Assembly: GCA_963082875.1 (NCBI GenBank)
Contig: OY720100.1
Location: 7,006,001-7,070,000 of the forward strand
Source: Corella eumyota
Taxonomy: Eukaryota; Chordata; Ascidiacea; Phlebobranchia; Corellidae
Length of the DNA stretch: 64,000 nt
Direction of reading: 5' to 3'
Position 1 is the first letter of the stretch, and each line of letters opens with the position of its first letter. The notes beneath the pieces are model-generated. The model had not been told where the DNA came from. It did no database searches and worked only from the letters and a program-made list of their open reading frames with translations. Shown here in pieces: positions 1-15,275 of this stretch. Both the position numbers and the translations under genes were made by a program.

Positions 1-3000
1 GTTATGAAACTTTTATTAAAAATTTATGAAATCTCAAAACCTAAAATTTTGTATTTTATTAGACGCACATTGGCCTAACTAACATTCAAGATAAAACATT
101 TTGCAAAAATTTTAAGGAGAACAAAAGTTTGAGATAATTTTTTATTTTGGGTTTAATTAGGTCACGTGATATTTTTGGCCAATGATATTGCATACAATTT
201 TTTTTTTTAAAATAACAAATTTTAAATCAAAAAATAATTGTTGTGTTAGAACCGCACACGTCCAATAACCGTGTTTACAAAATATTTTTCGAAACTATTA
301 ATATTCATAAAAGTTATGAAACTTTTATTAAAAATTCATGAAATCTCAAAATCTGAAGTTTTATATTTAATTAGGCGCGCGTTGGCCTAACTAACATTCA
401 AGATAAAACATTTTGCAAAAATTTTGAGTAAAACAAAAGTTTGAGATAATTTTTATTTTGGGTTTAATTAGGTCACGTTATATTTATGGCCAATGATATT
501 TCATACAAATTTTTTGAATAAAAATAATACAAATTTTTTGAAAAAAAATAAAAAATTTTAAATCGAAAAATAATTGTTGTGTTAGAACTGCACAGGTCCA
601 ATTACCCGGTTTACAAAATATTTTTTGAAAATATTAATATTCATAAAAGTTATGAAACTTTTATTAAAAATTTATGAAATCTCAAAATCTGAAATTTTAT
701 ATTTAATTAGGCGCGCGTTGGCCTAACTAACATTCAAGATAAAACATTTTGCAAAAATATTGAGTAGAACAAAAGTTTGAGATAAGTTTTATTTTGGGTT
801 TAATTAGGTCACGTGATATTTTTGGCCAATGATATTGCATACAAATTTAAAAAAAAAAATAAAAAATTTTAAATCGAAAAATAGTTGTTGCGTTAGAACC
901 GCACAGGTCCAATTACCGTGTTTACAAAATATTTTTCGAAAATATTAATATTCATAAAAGTTATGAAACTTTTATTAAAAATTTATGAAATCTAAAAATC
1001 TAAAATTTTATATTTAATTAGGCGCGCATTGGCCTAACTAACATTCAAGATAAAACATTTTGCAAAAATTTTGAGTAGAACTAAAGTTTGAGATAATTTT
1101 TATTTTGGGTTTAATTAGGTCACGTGATATTTTTGGCCAATGATATTGCATACAAATTTTTTGAAAAAAAATAAAAAATTTTAAATCGAAAAATAATTGT
1201 TGTGTTAGAACCGCACAGGTCCAATTACCGCGTTTACATAATATTTTTCGAAAATATTAATATTCATAAAAGTTATAAAACTTTTACTAAAAATTTATGA
1301 AATCTCAAAACCTAAAATTTTGTATTTTATTAGACGCGCATTGGCCTAACTAACATTCAAGATAAAACATTTCGCGAAAATTTTAAGTAAAATAAAAGTT
1401 TGAGGTAATTTTTATTTTGGGTTTAATTAGGTCACGTGATATTTTTGGCCAATGATATTGCATACAAATTTTTTTAAAAAAAATAAAAAATTTTAAATCG
1501 AAAAATAATTGTTGTGTTAGAACTGCACAGGTCCAATTACCGTGTTTACAAAATATTTTTCGAAAATATTAATATTCATAAAAGTTATGAAACTTTTATT
1601 AAAAATTTATGAAATCTAAAAATCTAAAATTTTGTATTTTATTACACGCGCATTGGCCTAACTAACATTCAAGATAAAACATTTCGCAAAAATTTTCAGT
1701 AAAACAAAAGTTTGAGGTAATTTTTATTTTAGTTTTCATTAGGTCACGTGATATTTTTGGCCAATGATATTGCATACAAATTTTTTAAAAAAAAATAAAA
1801 AATTTTAAATCGAAAAATAATTGTTGTGTTAGAACCGCACAGGTCCAATTACCGGGGTACAAAATATTTTTCAAAAATATTAATATTCATAAAAGTTATG
1901 AAACTTTTATTAAAAATTTATGAAATCTCAAAACCTAAAATTTTGTATTTTATTAGACGCACATTGGCCTAACTAACATTCAAGATAAAACATTTTGCAA
2001 AAATTTTAAGGAGAACAAAAGTTTGAGATAATTTTTTATTTTGGGTTTAATTATGTCACGTGATATTTTTGGCCAATGATATTGCATACAATTTTTTTTT
2101 TTAAAATAACAAATTTTAAATCAAAAAATAATTGTTGTGTTAGAACCGCACACGTCCAATTACCGTGTTTACAAAATATTTTTCGAAACTATTAATATTC
2201 ATAAAAGTTATGAAACTTTTATTAAAAATTTATAAAATCTCAAAACCTAAAATTTTGTATTTTATTAGACGCGCATTGGCCTAACTAACATTCAAGATAA
2301 AACATTTCGCGAAAATTTTAAGTAAAATAAAAGTTTGAGGTAATTTTTATTTTGGGTTTAATTAGGTCACGTGATATTTTTGGCCAATGATATTGCATAC
2401 AAATTTTTTTAAAAAAAATAAAAAATTTTAAATCGAAAAATAATTGTTGTGTTAGAACCGCACAGGTCCAATTACCGTGTTTACAAAATATTTTTCGAAA
2501 TTATTAATATTCATAAAAGTTATGAAACTTTTATTAAAAATTTATGAAATCTAAAAATCTAAAATTTTGTATTTTATTACACGCGCATTGGCCTAACTAA
2601 CATTCAAGATAAAACATTTCGCAAAAATTTTCAGCAAAACAAAAGTTTGAGGTAATTTTTATTTTAGTTTTCATTAGGTCACGTGATATTTTTGGCCAAT
2701 GATATTGCATACAAATTTTTTGAAAAAAAATAAAAAATTTTAAATCGAAAAATAATTGTTGTGTTAGAACCGCACAGGTTCAATTACCGTGTTTACAAAA
2801 TATTTTTCAAAAATATTAATATTCATAAAAGTTATGAAACTTTTATTAAAAATTTATGAAATCTCAAAACCTAAAATTTTGTATTTTATTAGACGCACAT
2901 TGGCCTAACTAACATTCAAGATAAAACATTTTGCAAAAATTTTAAGGAGAACAAAAGTTTGAGATAATTTTTTATTTTGGGTTTAATTAGGTCACGTGAT

Positions 3001-6000
3001 ATTTTTGGTCAATGATATTGCATACAATTTTTTTTTTTAAAATAACAAATTTTAAATCAAAAAATAATTGTTGTGTTAGAACCGCACACGTCCAATTACC
3101 GTGTTTACAAAATATTTTTCGAAACTATTAATATTCATAAAAGTTATAAAACTTTTATTAAAAATTTATGAAATCTCAAAATCTGAAGTTTTATATTTAA
3201 TTAGGCGCGCGTTGGCCTAACTAACATTCAAGATAAAACATTTTGCAAAAATTTTGAGTAAAACAAAAGTTTGAGATAATTTTTATTTTGGGTTTAATTA
3301 GGTCACGTTATATTTATGGCCAATGATATTGCATACAAATTTTTTGAATAAAAATAATACAAATTTTTTGAAAAAAAATAAAAAATTTTAAATCGAAAAA
3401 TAATTGTTGTGTTAGAACCGCACAGGTCCAATTACCCGGTTTACAAAATATTTTTTAAAAATATTAATATTCATAAAAGTTATGAAACTTTTATTAAAAA
3501 TTTATGAAATCTCAAAATCTGAAATTTTATATTTAATTAGGCGCGCGTTGGCCTAACTAACATTCAAGATAAAACATTTTGCAAAAATTTTGAGTAGAAC
3601 AAAAGTTTGAGATAAGTTTTATTTTGGGTTTAATTAGGTCACGTGATATTTTTGGCCAATGATATTGCATACAAATTTTTTGAAAAGAAATAAAAAATTT
3701 TAAATCGAAAAATAATTGTTGTGTTAGAACCGCACAGGTCAAATTACCGTGTTTACAAAATATTTTTCAAAAATATTAATATTCATAAAAGTTATGAAAC
3801 TTTTATTAAAAATTTATGAAATCTCAAAACCTAAAATTTTGTATTTTATTAGACGCACATTGGCCTAACTAACATTCAAGATAAAACATTTCGCAAAAAT
3901 TTTCAGTAAAACAAAAGTTTGAGGTAATTTTTATTTTGGGTTTAATTAGGTCACGTGATATTTTTGGCCAATGATATTGCATACAAATTTAAAAAAAAAA
4001 AATAAAATATTTTAAATCGAAAAATAATTGTTGTGTTAGAACCGCACAGGTCCAATTACCGTGTTTACAAAATATTTTTCGAAACTATTAATATTCATAA
4101 AAGTTATAAAACTTTTATTAAAAATTTATGAAATCTCAAAATCTGAAATTTTATATTTAATTAGGCGCGCATTGGCCTAACTAACATTCAAGATAAAACA
4201 TTTTGCAAAAATTTTAAGGAGAACAAAAGTTTGAGATAATTTTTTATTTTGGGTTTAATTAGGTCACGTTATATTTATGGCCAATGATATTGCATACAAA
4301 TTTTTTGAATAAAAATAATACAAATTTTTTGAAAAAAAATAAAAAATTTTAAATCGAAAAATAATTTTGTGTTAGAACCGCACAGGTCCAATTACCCGGT
4401 TTACAAAATATTTTTCGAAAATATTAATATTCATAAAAGTTATGAAACTTTTATTAAAAATTTATGAAATCTCAAAATCTGAAATTTTATATTTAATTAG
4501 GCGCGCGTTGGCCTTACTAACATTCAAGATAAAACATTTTGCAAAAATTTTGAGTAGAACAAAAGTTTGAGATAAGTTTTATTTTGGGTTTAATTAGGTC
4601 ACGTGATATTTTTGGCCAATGATATTGCATACAAATTTTTTGAAAAAAAATAAAAAATTTTAAATCGAAAAATAATTGTTGTGTTAGAACCGCACAGGTC
4701 CAATTACCGTGTTTACAAAATATTTTTCGAAAATATTAATATTCATAAAAGTTATGAAACTTTTATTAAAAATTTATGAAATCTAAAAGTCTAAAATTTT
4801 GTATTATATTACACGCGCATTGGCCTAACTAACATTCAAGATAAAACATTTCGCGAAAATTTTCAGTAAAACAAAAGTTTGAGGTAATTTTTATTATGGG
4901 TTTAATTAAGTCACGTGATATTTTTGGCCAATGATATTGCATGCAAATTTAAAAAAAAAAATAAAAAATTTTAAATCGAAAAATAATTGTTGTGTTAGAA
5001 CCGCACAGGTCCAATTACCGTGTTTACATAATATTTTTCAAAAATATTAATAGTCATAAAAGTTATGAAACTTTTATTAAAAATTTATGAAATCTCAAAA
5101 CCTAAAATTTTGTATTTTATTAGACGCGCATTGGCTTAACTAACATTCAAGATAAAACATTTCGCGAAAATTTTCATTAAAACAAAAGTTTGAGGTAATT
5201 TTTATTTGGGGTTTAATTAGGTCACGTGATATTTTTGGCCAATGATATAGCATACAAATTTTTTAAAAAAATAAAAAATTTTAAATCGAAAAATAATTGT
5301 TGTGTTAGAACCGCACAGGTCCAATTACCGTGTTTACAAAATATTTTTCAAAAATATTAATATTCATATAAGTTATGAAACTTTTATTAAAAATTTATGA
5401 AATCTCAAAACCTAAAATTTTGTATTTTATTAGACGCGCATTGGCCTAACTAACATTCAAGATAAAACATTTCGCGAAAATTTTTAGTAAAACAAAAGTT
5501 TGAGGTAATTTTTATTTTGGTTTTCATTATGTCACGTGATATTTTTGGCCAATGATATTGCATACAAATTTTTTGAAAAAAAATAAAAAATTTTAAATCG
5601 AAAAATAATTGTTGTGTTAGAACCGCACAGGTCCAATTACCGTGTTTACAAAATATTTTTCAAAAATATTAATATTCATAAAAGTTATGAAACTTTTATT
5701 AAAAATTTATGAAATCTCAAAACCTAAAATTTTGTATTTTATTAGACGCACATTGGCCTAACTAACATTCAAGATAAAACATTTTGCAAAAATTTTAAGG
5801 AGAACAAAAGTTTGAGATAATTTTTTATTTTGGGTTTAATTAGGTCACGTGATATTTTTGGCCAATGATATTGCATACAATTTTTTTTTTAAAATAACAA
5901 ATTTTAAATCAAAAAATAATTGTTGTGTTAGAACCGCACACGTCCAATTACCGTGTTTACAAAATATTTTTCGAAACTATTAATATTCATAAAAGTTATA

Positions 6001-9000
6001 AAACTTTTATTAAAAATTTATGAAATCTCAAAATCTGAAGTTTTATATTTAATTAGGCGCGCGTTGGCCTAACTAACATTCAAGATAAAACATTTTGCAA
6101 AAATTTTGAGTTAAACAAAAGTTTGAGATAATTTTTATTTTGGGTTTAATTAGGTCACGTTATATTTATGGCCAATGATATTGCATACAAATTTTTTGAA
6201 TAAAAATAATACAAATTTTTTGAAAAAAAATAAAAAATTTTAAATCGAAAAATAATTGTTGTGTTAGAACCGCACAGGTCCAATTACCCGGTTAACAAAA
6301 TATTTTTTGAAAATATTAATATTCATAAAAGTTATGAAACTTTTATTAAAAATTTATGAAATCTCAAAATCTGAAATTTTATATTTAATTAGGCGCGCGT
6401 TGGCCTAACTAACATTCAAGATAAAACATTTTGCAAAAATTTTGAGTAGAACAAAAGTTTGAGATAAGTTTTATTTTGCGTTTAATTAGGTCACGTGATA
6501 TTTTTGGCCAATGATATTGCATACAAATTTTAAAAAAAATAAAAAATTTTAAATCGAAAAATAATTGTTGTGTTAGAACCGCACAGGTCCAATTACTCTG
6601 TTTACGAAATATTTTTCGAAAATATTAATATTCATAAAAGTTATGAAACTTTTATTAAAAATTTATGAAATCTTAAAACCTAAAATTTTGTATTTTATTA
6701 CACGCGCATTGGCCTAACTAACATTCAAGATAAAACATTTCGCGAAAATTTTCATTAAAACAAAAGTTTGAGGTAATTTTTATTTTAGTTTTCATTAGGT
6801 CACGTGATATTTTTGGCCAATGATATTGCATACAAATTTTTTAAAAAAAAAAAAAAATTTTAAATCGAAAAATAATTGTTGTGTTAGAACCGCACAGGTC
6901 AAATTACCGTGTTTACAAAATATTTTTCAAAAATATTAATATTCATAAAAGTTATGAAACTTTTATTAAAAATTTATGAAATCTCAAAACCTAAAATTTT
7001 GTATTTTATTAGACGCACATTGGCCTAACTAACATTCAAGATAAAACATTTCGCAAAAATTTTCAGTAAAACAAAAGTTTGAGGTAATTTTTATTTTGGG
7101 TTTAATTAGGTCACGTGATATTTTTGGCCAATGATATTGCATACAAATTTAAAAAAAAAAAATAAAATATTTTAAATCGAAAAATAATTGTTGTGTTAGA
7201 ACCGCACAGGTCCAATTACCGTGTTTACAAAATATTTTTCGAAACTATTAATATTCATAAAAGTTATAAAATTTTTATTAAAAATTTATGAAATCTCAAA
7301 ATCTGAAATTTTATATTTAATTAGGCGCGCATTGGCCTAACTAACATTCAAGATAAAACATTTTGCAAAAATTTTAAGGAGAACAAAAGTTTGAGATAAT
7401 TTTTTATTTTGGGTTTAATTAGGTCACGTAATATTTTTGGCCAATGATATTGCATACAAATTTAAAAAAAATAAATAAAAAATTTTAAATCGAAAAATAA
7501 TTGTTGTGTTAGAACCGCACAGGTCCAATTACCGTGTTTACATAATATTTTTCGAAAATATTAATATTCATAAAAGTTATAAAACTTTTATTAAAAATTT
7601 ATGAAATCTCAAAACCTAAAATTTTGTATTTTATTAGACGCGCATTGGCCTAACTAACATTCAAGAAAAAACATTTCGCGAAAATTTTAAGTAAAACAAA
7701 AGTTTGAGGTAATTTTTATTATGGGTTTAATTAGGTCACGTGATATTTTTGGCCAATGATATAGCATACAAATTTTTTAAAAAAATAAAAAATTTTAAAT
7801 CGAAAAATAATTGTTGTGTTAGAACCGCACAGGTCCAATTACCGTGTTTACAAAATATTTTTCAAAAATATTAATATTCATATAAGTTATGAAACTTTTA
7901 TTAAAAATTTATGAAATCTCAAAACCTAAAATTTTGTATTTTATTAAACGCGCCCAACTAACATTCAAGATAAAACATTTCGCGAAAATTTTCAGTAAAA
8001 CAAAAGTTTGAGGTAATTTTTATTTTGGGTTTAATTAGGTCACGTGATATTTTTGGCCAATGATATTGCATACAAATTTTAAAAAAAAAAATAAAAAATT
8101 TTAAATCGAAAAAAAATTGTTGTGTTAGAACCGCACAGGTCCAATTACCGTGTTTACAAAATATTTTTCGAAAATATTAATATTCATAAAAGTTATGAAA
8201 CTTTTATTAAAAATTTATGAAATCTAAAAATCTAAAATTTTGTATTATATTACACGCGCATTGGCCTAACTAACATTCAAGATAAAACATTTCGCGAAAA
8301 TTTTCAGTAAAACAAAAGTTTGAGGTAATTTTTATTTTGGGTTTAATTAAGTCACGTGATATTTTTGGCCAATGATATTGCATACAAATTTAAAAAAAAA
8401 AATAAAAAATTTTAAATCGAAAAATAATTGTTGTGTTAGAACCGCACAGGTCCAATTACCGTGTTTACAAAATATTTTTCAAAAATATTAATAGTCATAA
8501 AAGTTATGAAACTTTTATTAAAAATTTATGAAATCTCAAAACCTAAAATTTTGTATTTTATTAGACGCACATTGGCCTAACTAACATTCAAGATAAAACA
8601 TTTCGCAAAAATTTTCAGTAAAACAAAAGTTTGAGGTAATTTTTATTTTGAGTTTAATTAGGTCACGTGATATTTTTGGCCAATGATATTGCATACAAAT
8701 TTAAAAAAAAAAATAAAATATTTTAAATCGAAAAATAATTGTTGTGTTAGAACCGCACAGGTCCAATTACCGTGTTTACAAAATATTTTTCGAAACTATT
8801 AATATTCATAAAAGTTATGAAACTTTTATTAAAAATTTATGAAATCTCAAAATCTGAAATTTTATATTTAATTAGGCGCGCATTGGCCTAACTAACATTC
8901 AAGATAAAACATTTTGCAAAAATTTTAAGGAGAACAAAAGTTTAAGATAATTTTTTATTTTGGGTTTAATTAGGTCACGTTATATTTATGGCCAATGATA

Positions 9001-12000
9001 TTGCATACAAATTTTTTGAATAAAAATAATACAAATTTTTTGAAAAAAAATAAAAAATTTTAAATCGAAAAATAATTGTTGTGTTAGAACCGCACAGGTC
9101 CAATTACCCGGTTTACAAAATATTTTTTGAAAATATTAATATTCATAAAAGTTATGAAACTTTTATTAAAAATTTATGAAATCACAAAATCTGAAATTTT
9201 ATATTTAATTAGGCGCGCGTTGGCCTTACTAACATTCAAGATAAAACATTTTGCAAAAATTTTGAGTAGAACAAAAGTTTGAGATAAGTTTTATTTTGGG
9301 TTTAATTAGGTCACGTGATATTTTTGGCCAATGATATTGCATACAAATTTTTTGAAAAAAAATAAAAAATTTTAAATCGAAAAATAATTGTTGTGTTAGA
9401 ACCGCACAGGTCCAATTACCGTGTTTACAAAATATTTTTCGAAAATATTAATATTCATAAAAGTTATGAAACTTTTATTAAAAATTTATGAAATCTAAAA
9501 GTCTAAAATTTTGTATTATATTACACGCGCATTGGCCTAACTAACATTCAAGATAAAACATTTCGCGAAAATTTTCAGTAAAACAAAAGTTTGAGGTAAT
9601 TTTTATTATGGGTTTAATTAAGTCACGTGATATTTTTGGCCAATGATATTGCATGCAAATTTAAAAAAAAAAATAAAAAATTTTAAATCGAAAAATAATT
9701 GTTGTGTTAGAACCGCACAGGTCCAATTACCGTGTTTACAAAATATTTTTCAAAAATATTAATATTCATATAAGTTATGAAACTTTTATTAAAAATTTAT
9801 GAAATCTCAAAACCTAAAATTTTGTATTTTATTAGACGCGCATTGGCCTAACTAACATTCAAGATAAAACATTTCGCGAAAATTTTTAGTAAAACAAAAG
9901 TTTGAGGTAATTTTTATTTTGGTTTTCATTATGTCACGTGATATTTTTGGCCAATGATATTGCATACAAATTTTTTAAAAAATAATAAAAAATTTTAAAT
10001 CAAAAAATTTTTGTTGTGTTAGAACCGCACAGGTCCAATTACCGTGTTTACAAAATATTTTTCGAAAATATTAATAGTTATAAAAGTTATGAAACTTTTA
10101 TTAAAAATTTATGAAATCTCAAAACCTAAAATTTTGTATTTTATTAGACGCGCATTGGCCTAACTAACATTCAAGATAAAACATTTCGCGAAAATTTTCA
10201 GTAGAACAAAAGTTTGAGATAATTTTTATTTTGGGTTTAATTAGGTCACGTGATATTTTTGGCCAATGATATTGCATACAAATTTTTTGAAAAAAAATAA
10301 AAAATTTTAAATCGAAAAATAATTGTTGAGTTAGAACCGCACAGGTCCAATTACCGTGTTTACATAATATTTTTCGAAAATATTAATATTCATAAAAGTT
10401 ATAAAACTTTTATTAAAAATTTATGAAATCTCAAAATCTGAAATTTTATATTTAATTAGGCGCGCATTGGCCTAACTAACATTCAAGATAAAACATTTTG
10501 CAAAAATTTTATGGAGAACAAAAGTTTGAGATAATTTTTTATTTTGGGTTTAATTAGGTCACGTTATATTTATGGCCAATGATATTGCATACAAATTTTT
10601 TGAATAAAAATAATACAAATTTTTTGAAAAAAAATAAAAAATTTTAAATCGAAAAATAATTGTTGTGTTAGAACCGCACAGGTCCAATTACCCGGTTTAC
10701 AATTTTTTTTGAAAATATTAATATTCATAAAAGTTATGAAACTTTTATTAAAAATTTATGAAATCTCAAAATCTGAAATTTTATATTTAATTAGGCGCGC
10801 GTTGGCCTAACTAACATTCAAGATAAAACATTTTGCAAAAATTTTGAGTAGAACAAAAGTTTGAGATAAGTTTTATTTTGGGTTTAATTAGGTCACGTGA
10901 TATTTTTGGCCAATGATATTGCATACAAATTTAAAAAAAAATAAAAAATTTTAAATCGAAAAATAATTGTTGTGTTAGAACCGCACAGGTCCAATTACCC
11001 TGTTTACGAAATATTTTTCGAAAATATTAATATTCATAAAAGTTATGAAACTTTTATTAAAAATTTATGAAATCTTAAAACCTAAAATTTTGTATTTTAT
11101 TACACGCGCATTGGCCTAACTAACATTCAAGATAAAACATTTCGCGAAAATTTTCAGTAAAACAAAAGTTTGAGGTAATTTTTATTTTAGTTTTCATTAG
11201 GTCACGTGATATTTTTGGCCAATGATATTGCATACAAATTTTTTGAAAAAAAATAAAAAATTTTAAATCGAAAAATAATTGTTGTGTTAGAACCGCACAG
11301 GTCAAATTACCGTGTTTACAAAATATTTTTCAAAAATATTAATATTCATAAAAGTTATGAAACTTTTATTAAAAATTTATGAAATCTCAAAACCTAAAAT
11401 TTTGTATTTTATTAGACGCGCATTGGCCTAACTAACATTCAAGATAAAACATTTCGCGAAAATTTTAAGTAAAACAAAAGTTTGAGGTAATTTTTATTTG
11501 GGGTTTAATTAGGTCACGTGATATTTTTGGCCAATGATATAGCATACAAATTTTTTAAAAAAATAAGAAATTTTAAATCGAAAAATAATTGTTGTGTTAG
11601 AACCGCACAGGTCCAATTACCGTGTTTACAAAATATTTTTCAAAAATATTAATATTCATATAAGTTATGAAACTTTTATTAAAAATTTATGAAATCTCAA
11701 AACCTAAAATTTTGTATTTTATTAGACGCGCATTGGCCTAACTAACATTCAAGATAAAACATTTCGCGAAAATTTTTAGTAAAACAAAAGTTTGAGGTAA
11801 TTTTTATTTTGGTTTTCATTATGTCACGTGATATTTTTGGCCAATGATATTGCATACAAATTTTTTAAAAAATAATAAAAAATTTTAAATCAAAAAATTT
11901 TTGTTGTGTTAGAACCGCACAGGTCCAATTACCGTGTTTACAAAATATTTTTCGAAAATATTAATAGTTATAAAAGTTATGAAACTTTTATTAAAAATTT

Positions 12001-12560
12001 ATGAAATCTCAAAACCTAAAATTTTGTATTTTATTAGACGCGCATTGGCCTAACTAACATTCAAGATAAAACATTTCGCGAAAATTTTCAGTAGAACAAA
12101 AGTTTGAGATAATTTTTATTTTGGGTTTAATTAGGTCACGTGATATTTTTGGCCAATGATATTGCATACAAATTTATTGAAAAAAAATAAAAAATTTTAA
12201 ATCGAAAAATAATTGTTGAGTTAGAACCGCACAGGTCCAATTACCGTGTTTACATAATATTTTTCGAAAATATTAATATTCATAAAAGTTATGAAACTTT
12301 TATTAAAAATTTATGAAATCTAAAAATCTAAAATTTTATATTTTATTACACGCGCATTGGCCTAACTAACATTCAAGATAAAACATTTTGCAAAAATTTT
12401 CAGTAAAACAAAAGTTTGAGGTAATTTTTATTTTGGTTTTCATTAGGTCACGTGATATTTTTGGTCAATGATATTGCATACAAATTTTTTAAAAAAAATT
12501 AAAAATTTTAAATCAAAAAATGATTGTTGTGTTAGAACCGCACAGGTCCAATTACCGTGT
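1..12560 (+). repeat. Satellite block I (nonameric order)
   Basis: Several monomer types occur in mixed order: a gacgcacattgg type with aaggagaac, a 346-bp type with cacgttatatttatgg, and a gataagtttt type. The same three-type order begins at 1, 2831 and 5684, so a nine-monomer unit of about 2.83-2.85 kb is suggested. The order inside the copies is not identical, so later rearrangement is likely. Block borders are judged by eye. Confidence 0.75.
313..658 (+). repeat. 346-bp satellite monomer with internal duplication
   Basis: This monomer carries about 35 extra bases because the stretch acaaattttttga plus following A-rich bases is present twice. The same longer type recurs near 3350, 4305, 6187, 9007, 10590, 28869, 29826, 31412 and 34555, so it marks a lineage of monomers rather than independent slips. 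Confidence 0.9.
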
Positions 12561-15199
12561 TTACAAAATATTTTTCGAAAATATTAATATTCATAAAAGT
12601 TACAAAACTTTTATTAAAAATTTATGAAATCTCAAAATCTGAAATTTTATTTTTAATTAGGCGCGCATTGTCCTAACTAACATTCAAGATAACACATTTT
12701 GCAAAAATCTTGAGTAGAACAAAAGTTTGAGATAATTTTTATTTTGGGTTTAATTAGGTCACGTTGTATTTATGGCCAATGAGATTGCAAACAAATTTTT
12801 TGAAAAAAAATAAAAAATTTAAATCGAAAAATAATTGTTGTGTTAAAACCGCAAAGGTCCAATTACCGTGTTTACAAAATATTTTTCAAAAATATTAATA
12901 TTCATAAAAGTTATGAAACTTTTATTAGAAATTTATGAAATCTCAAAACCTAAAATTTTGTATTTTATTAAACGCGCATTGGCCTAACTAACATTCAAGA
13001 TAAAACATTTCGCGAAAATTTTCAGTAAAACAAAAGTTTGAGGTAATTTTTATTTTGGTTTTCATTATGTCACGTGATATTTTTGGCAAATGATATTGCA
13101 TACAAATTTTTTAAAAAATAATAAAAAATTTTAAATTAAAAAATGATTGTTGTGTTAGAACTGCACAGGTCCAATTACCGTGTTTACAAAATATTTTTCG
13201 AAAATATTAATATTCATAAAAGTTACGAAACTTTTATTAAAAATTTATGAAATCTCAAAATCTGAAATTTTATATTTAATTAGGCGCGCATTGTCCTAAC
13301 TAACATTCAAGATAACACATTTTGCAAAAATTTTGAGTAGAACAAAAGTTTGAGATAATTTTTATTTTGGGGATAATTAGGTCACGTTGTATTTATGGCC
13401 AATGAGATTGCATACAAATTTTTTGAAAAGAAATAAAAAATTTAAATCGAAAAATAATTGTTGTGTTAAAACCGCAAAGGTCCAATTACCGTGTTTACAA
13501 AATATTTTTCGAAAATATTAATATTCATAAAAGTTATGAAACTTTTATTAAAAATTTATGAAATCTCAAAACCTAAAATTTTGTATTTTATTAAACGCGC
13601 ATTGGCCTAACTAACATTCAAGATAAAACATTTCGCGAAAATTTTCAGTAAAACAAAAGTTTGAGGTAATTTTTATTTTGGTTTTCATTATGTCACGTGA
13701 TATTTTTGGCCAATGATATTGCATACAAATTTTTTAAAAAATAATAAAAAATTTTAAATCAAAAAATGATTGTTGTGTTAGAACCGCACAGGTCCAATTA
13801 CCGTGTTTACAAAATATTTTTCGAAAATATTAATAGTTATAAAAGTTATGAAACTTTTATTAAAAATTTATGAAATCTCAAAACCTAAAATTTTGTATTT
13901 TATTAGACGCGCATTGGCCTAACTAACATTCAAGATAAAACATTTCGCGAAAATTTTCAGTAGAACAAAAGTTTGAGATAATTTTTATTTTGGGTTTAAT
14001 TAGGTCACGTGATATTTTTGGCCAATGATATTGCATACAAATTTTTTGAAAAAAAATAAAAAATTTTAAATCGAAAAATAATTGTTGAGTTAGAACCGCA
14101 CAGGTCCAATTACCGTATTTACATAATATTTTTCGAAAATATTAATATTCATAAAAGTTATGAAACTTTTATTAAAAATTTATGAAATCTATAAATCTAA
14201 AATTTTATATTTTATTACACGCGCATTGGCCTAACTAACATTCAAGATAAAACATTTCGCGAAAATTTTCAGTAAAACAAAAGTTTGAGGTAATTTTTAT
14301 TTTGGTTTTCATTATGTCACGTGATATTTTTGGCCAATGATATTGCATACAAATTTTTTAAAAAATAATAAAAAATTTTAAATCAAAAAATGATTGTTGT
14401 GTTAGAACCGCACAGGTCCAATTACCGTGTTTACAAAATATTTTTCGAAAATATTAATATTCATAAAAGTTACGAAACTTTTATTAAAAATTTATGAAAT
14501 CTCAAAATCTGAAATTTTATATTTAATTAGGCGCGCATTGTCCTAACTAACATTCAAGATAACACATTTTGCAAAAATTTTGAGTAGAACAAAAGTTTGA
14601 GATAATTTTTATTTTGGGTTTAATTAGGTCACGTTGTATTTATGGCCAATGAGATTGCATACAAATTTTTTGAAAAGAAATAAAAAATTTAAATCGAAAA
14701 ATAATTGTTGTGTTAAAACCGCAAAAGTCCAATTACCGTGTTTACAAAATATTTTTCAAAAATATTAATATTCATAAAAGTTATAAAACTTTTATTAGAA
14801 ATTTATGAAATCTCAAAACCTAAAATTTTGTATTTTATTAAACGCGCATTGGCCTAACTAACATTCAAGATAAAACATTTCGCGAAAATTTTCAGTAAAA
14901 CAAAAGTTTGAGGTAATTTTTATTTTGGTTTTCATTATGTCACGTGATATTTTTGGCCAATGATATTGCATACAAATTTTTTAAAAAATAATAAAAAATT
15001 TTAAATCAAAAAATGATTGTTATGTTAGAACCGCACAGGTCCAATTACCGTGTTTACAAAATATTTTTCGAAAATATTAATAGTTATAAAAGTTATGAAA
15101 CTTTTATTAAAAATTTATGAAATCTCAAAACCTAAAATTTTGTATTTTATTAGACGCGCATTGGCCTAACTAACATTCAAGATAAAACATTTTGCGAAA

Positions 15200-15275
15200 A
15201 TTTTCAGTAGAACAAAAGTTTGAGATAATTTTTATTTTGGGTTTAATTAGGTCACGTTGTATTTATGGCCAGTTA
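15200..15275 (+). repeat. Deletion junction in satellite monomer
   Basis: The monomer jumps from atttatggcc straight to agttagaaccg, losing the A/T-rich middle. The same join recurs near 19,257 and 23,575, so one deletion was copied by array expansion. Confidence 0.85.
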
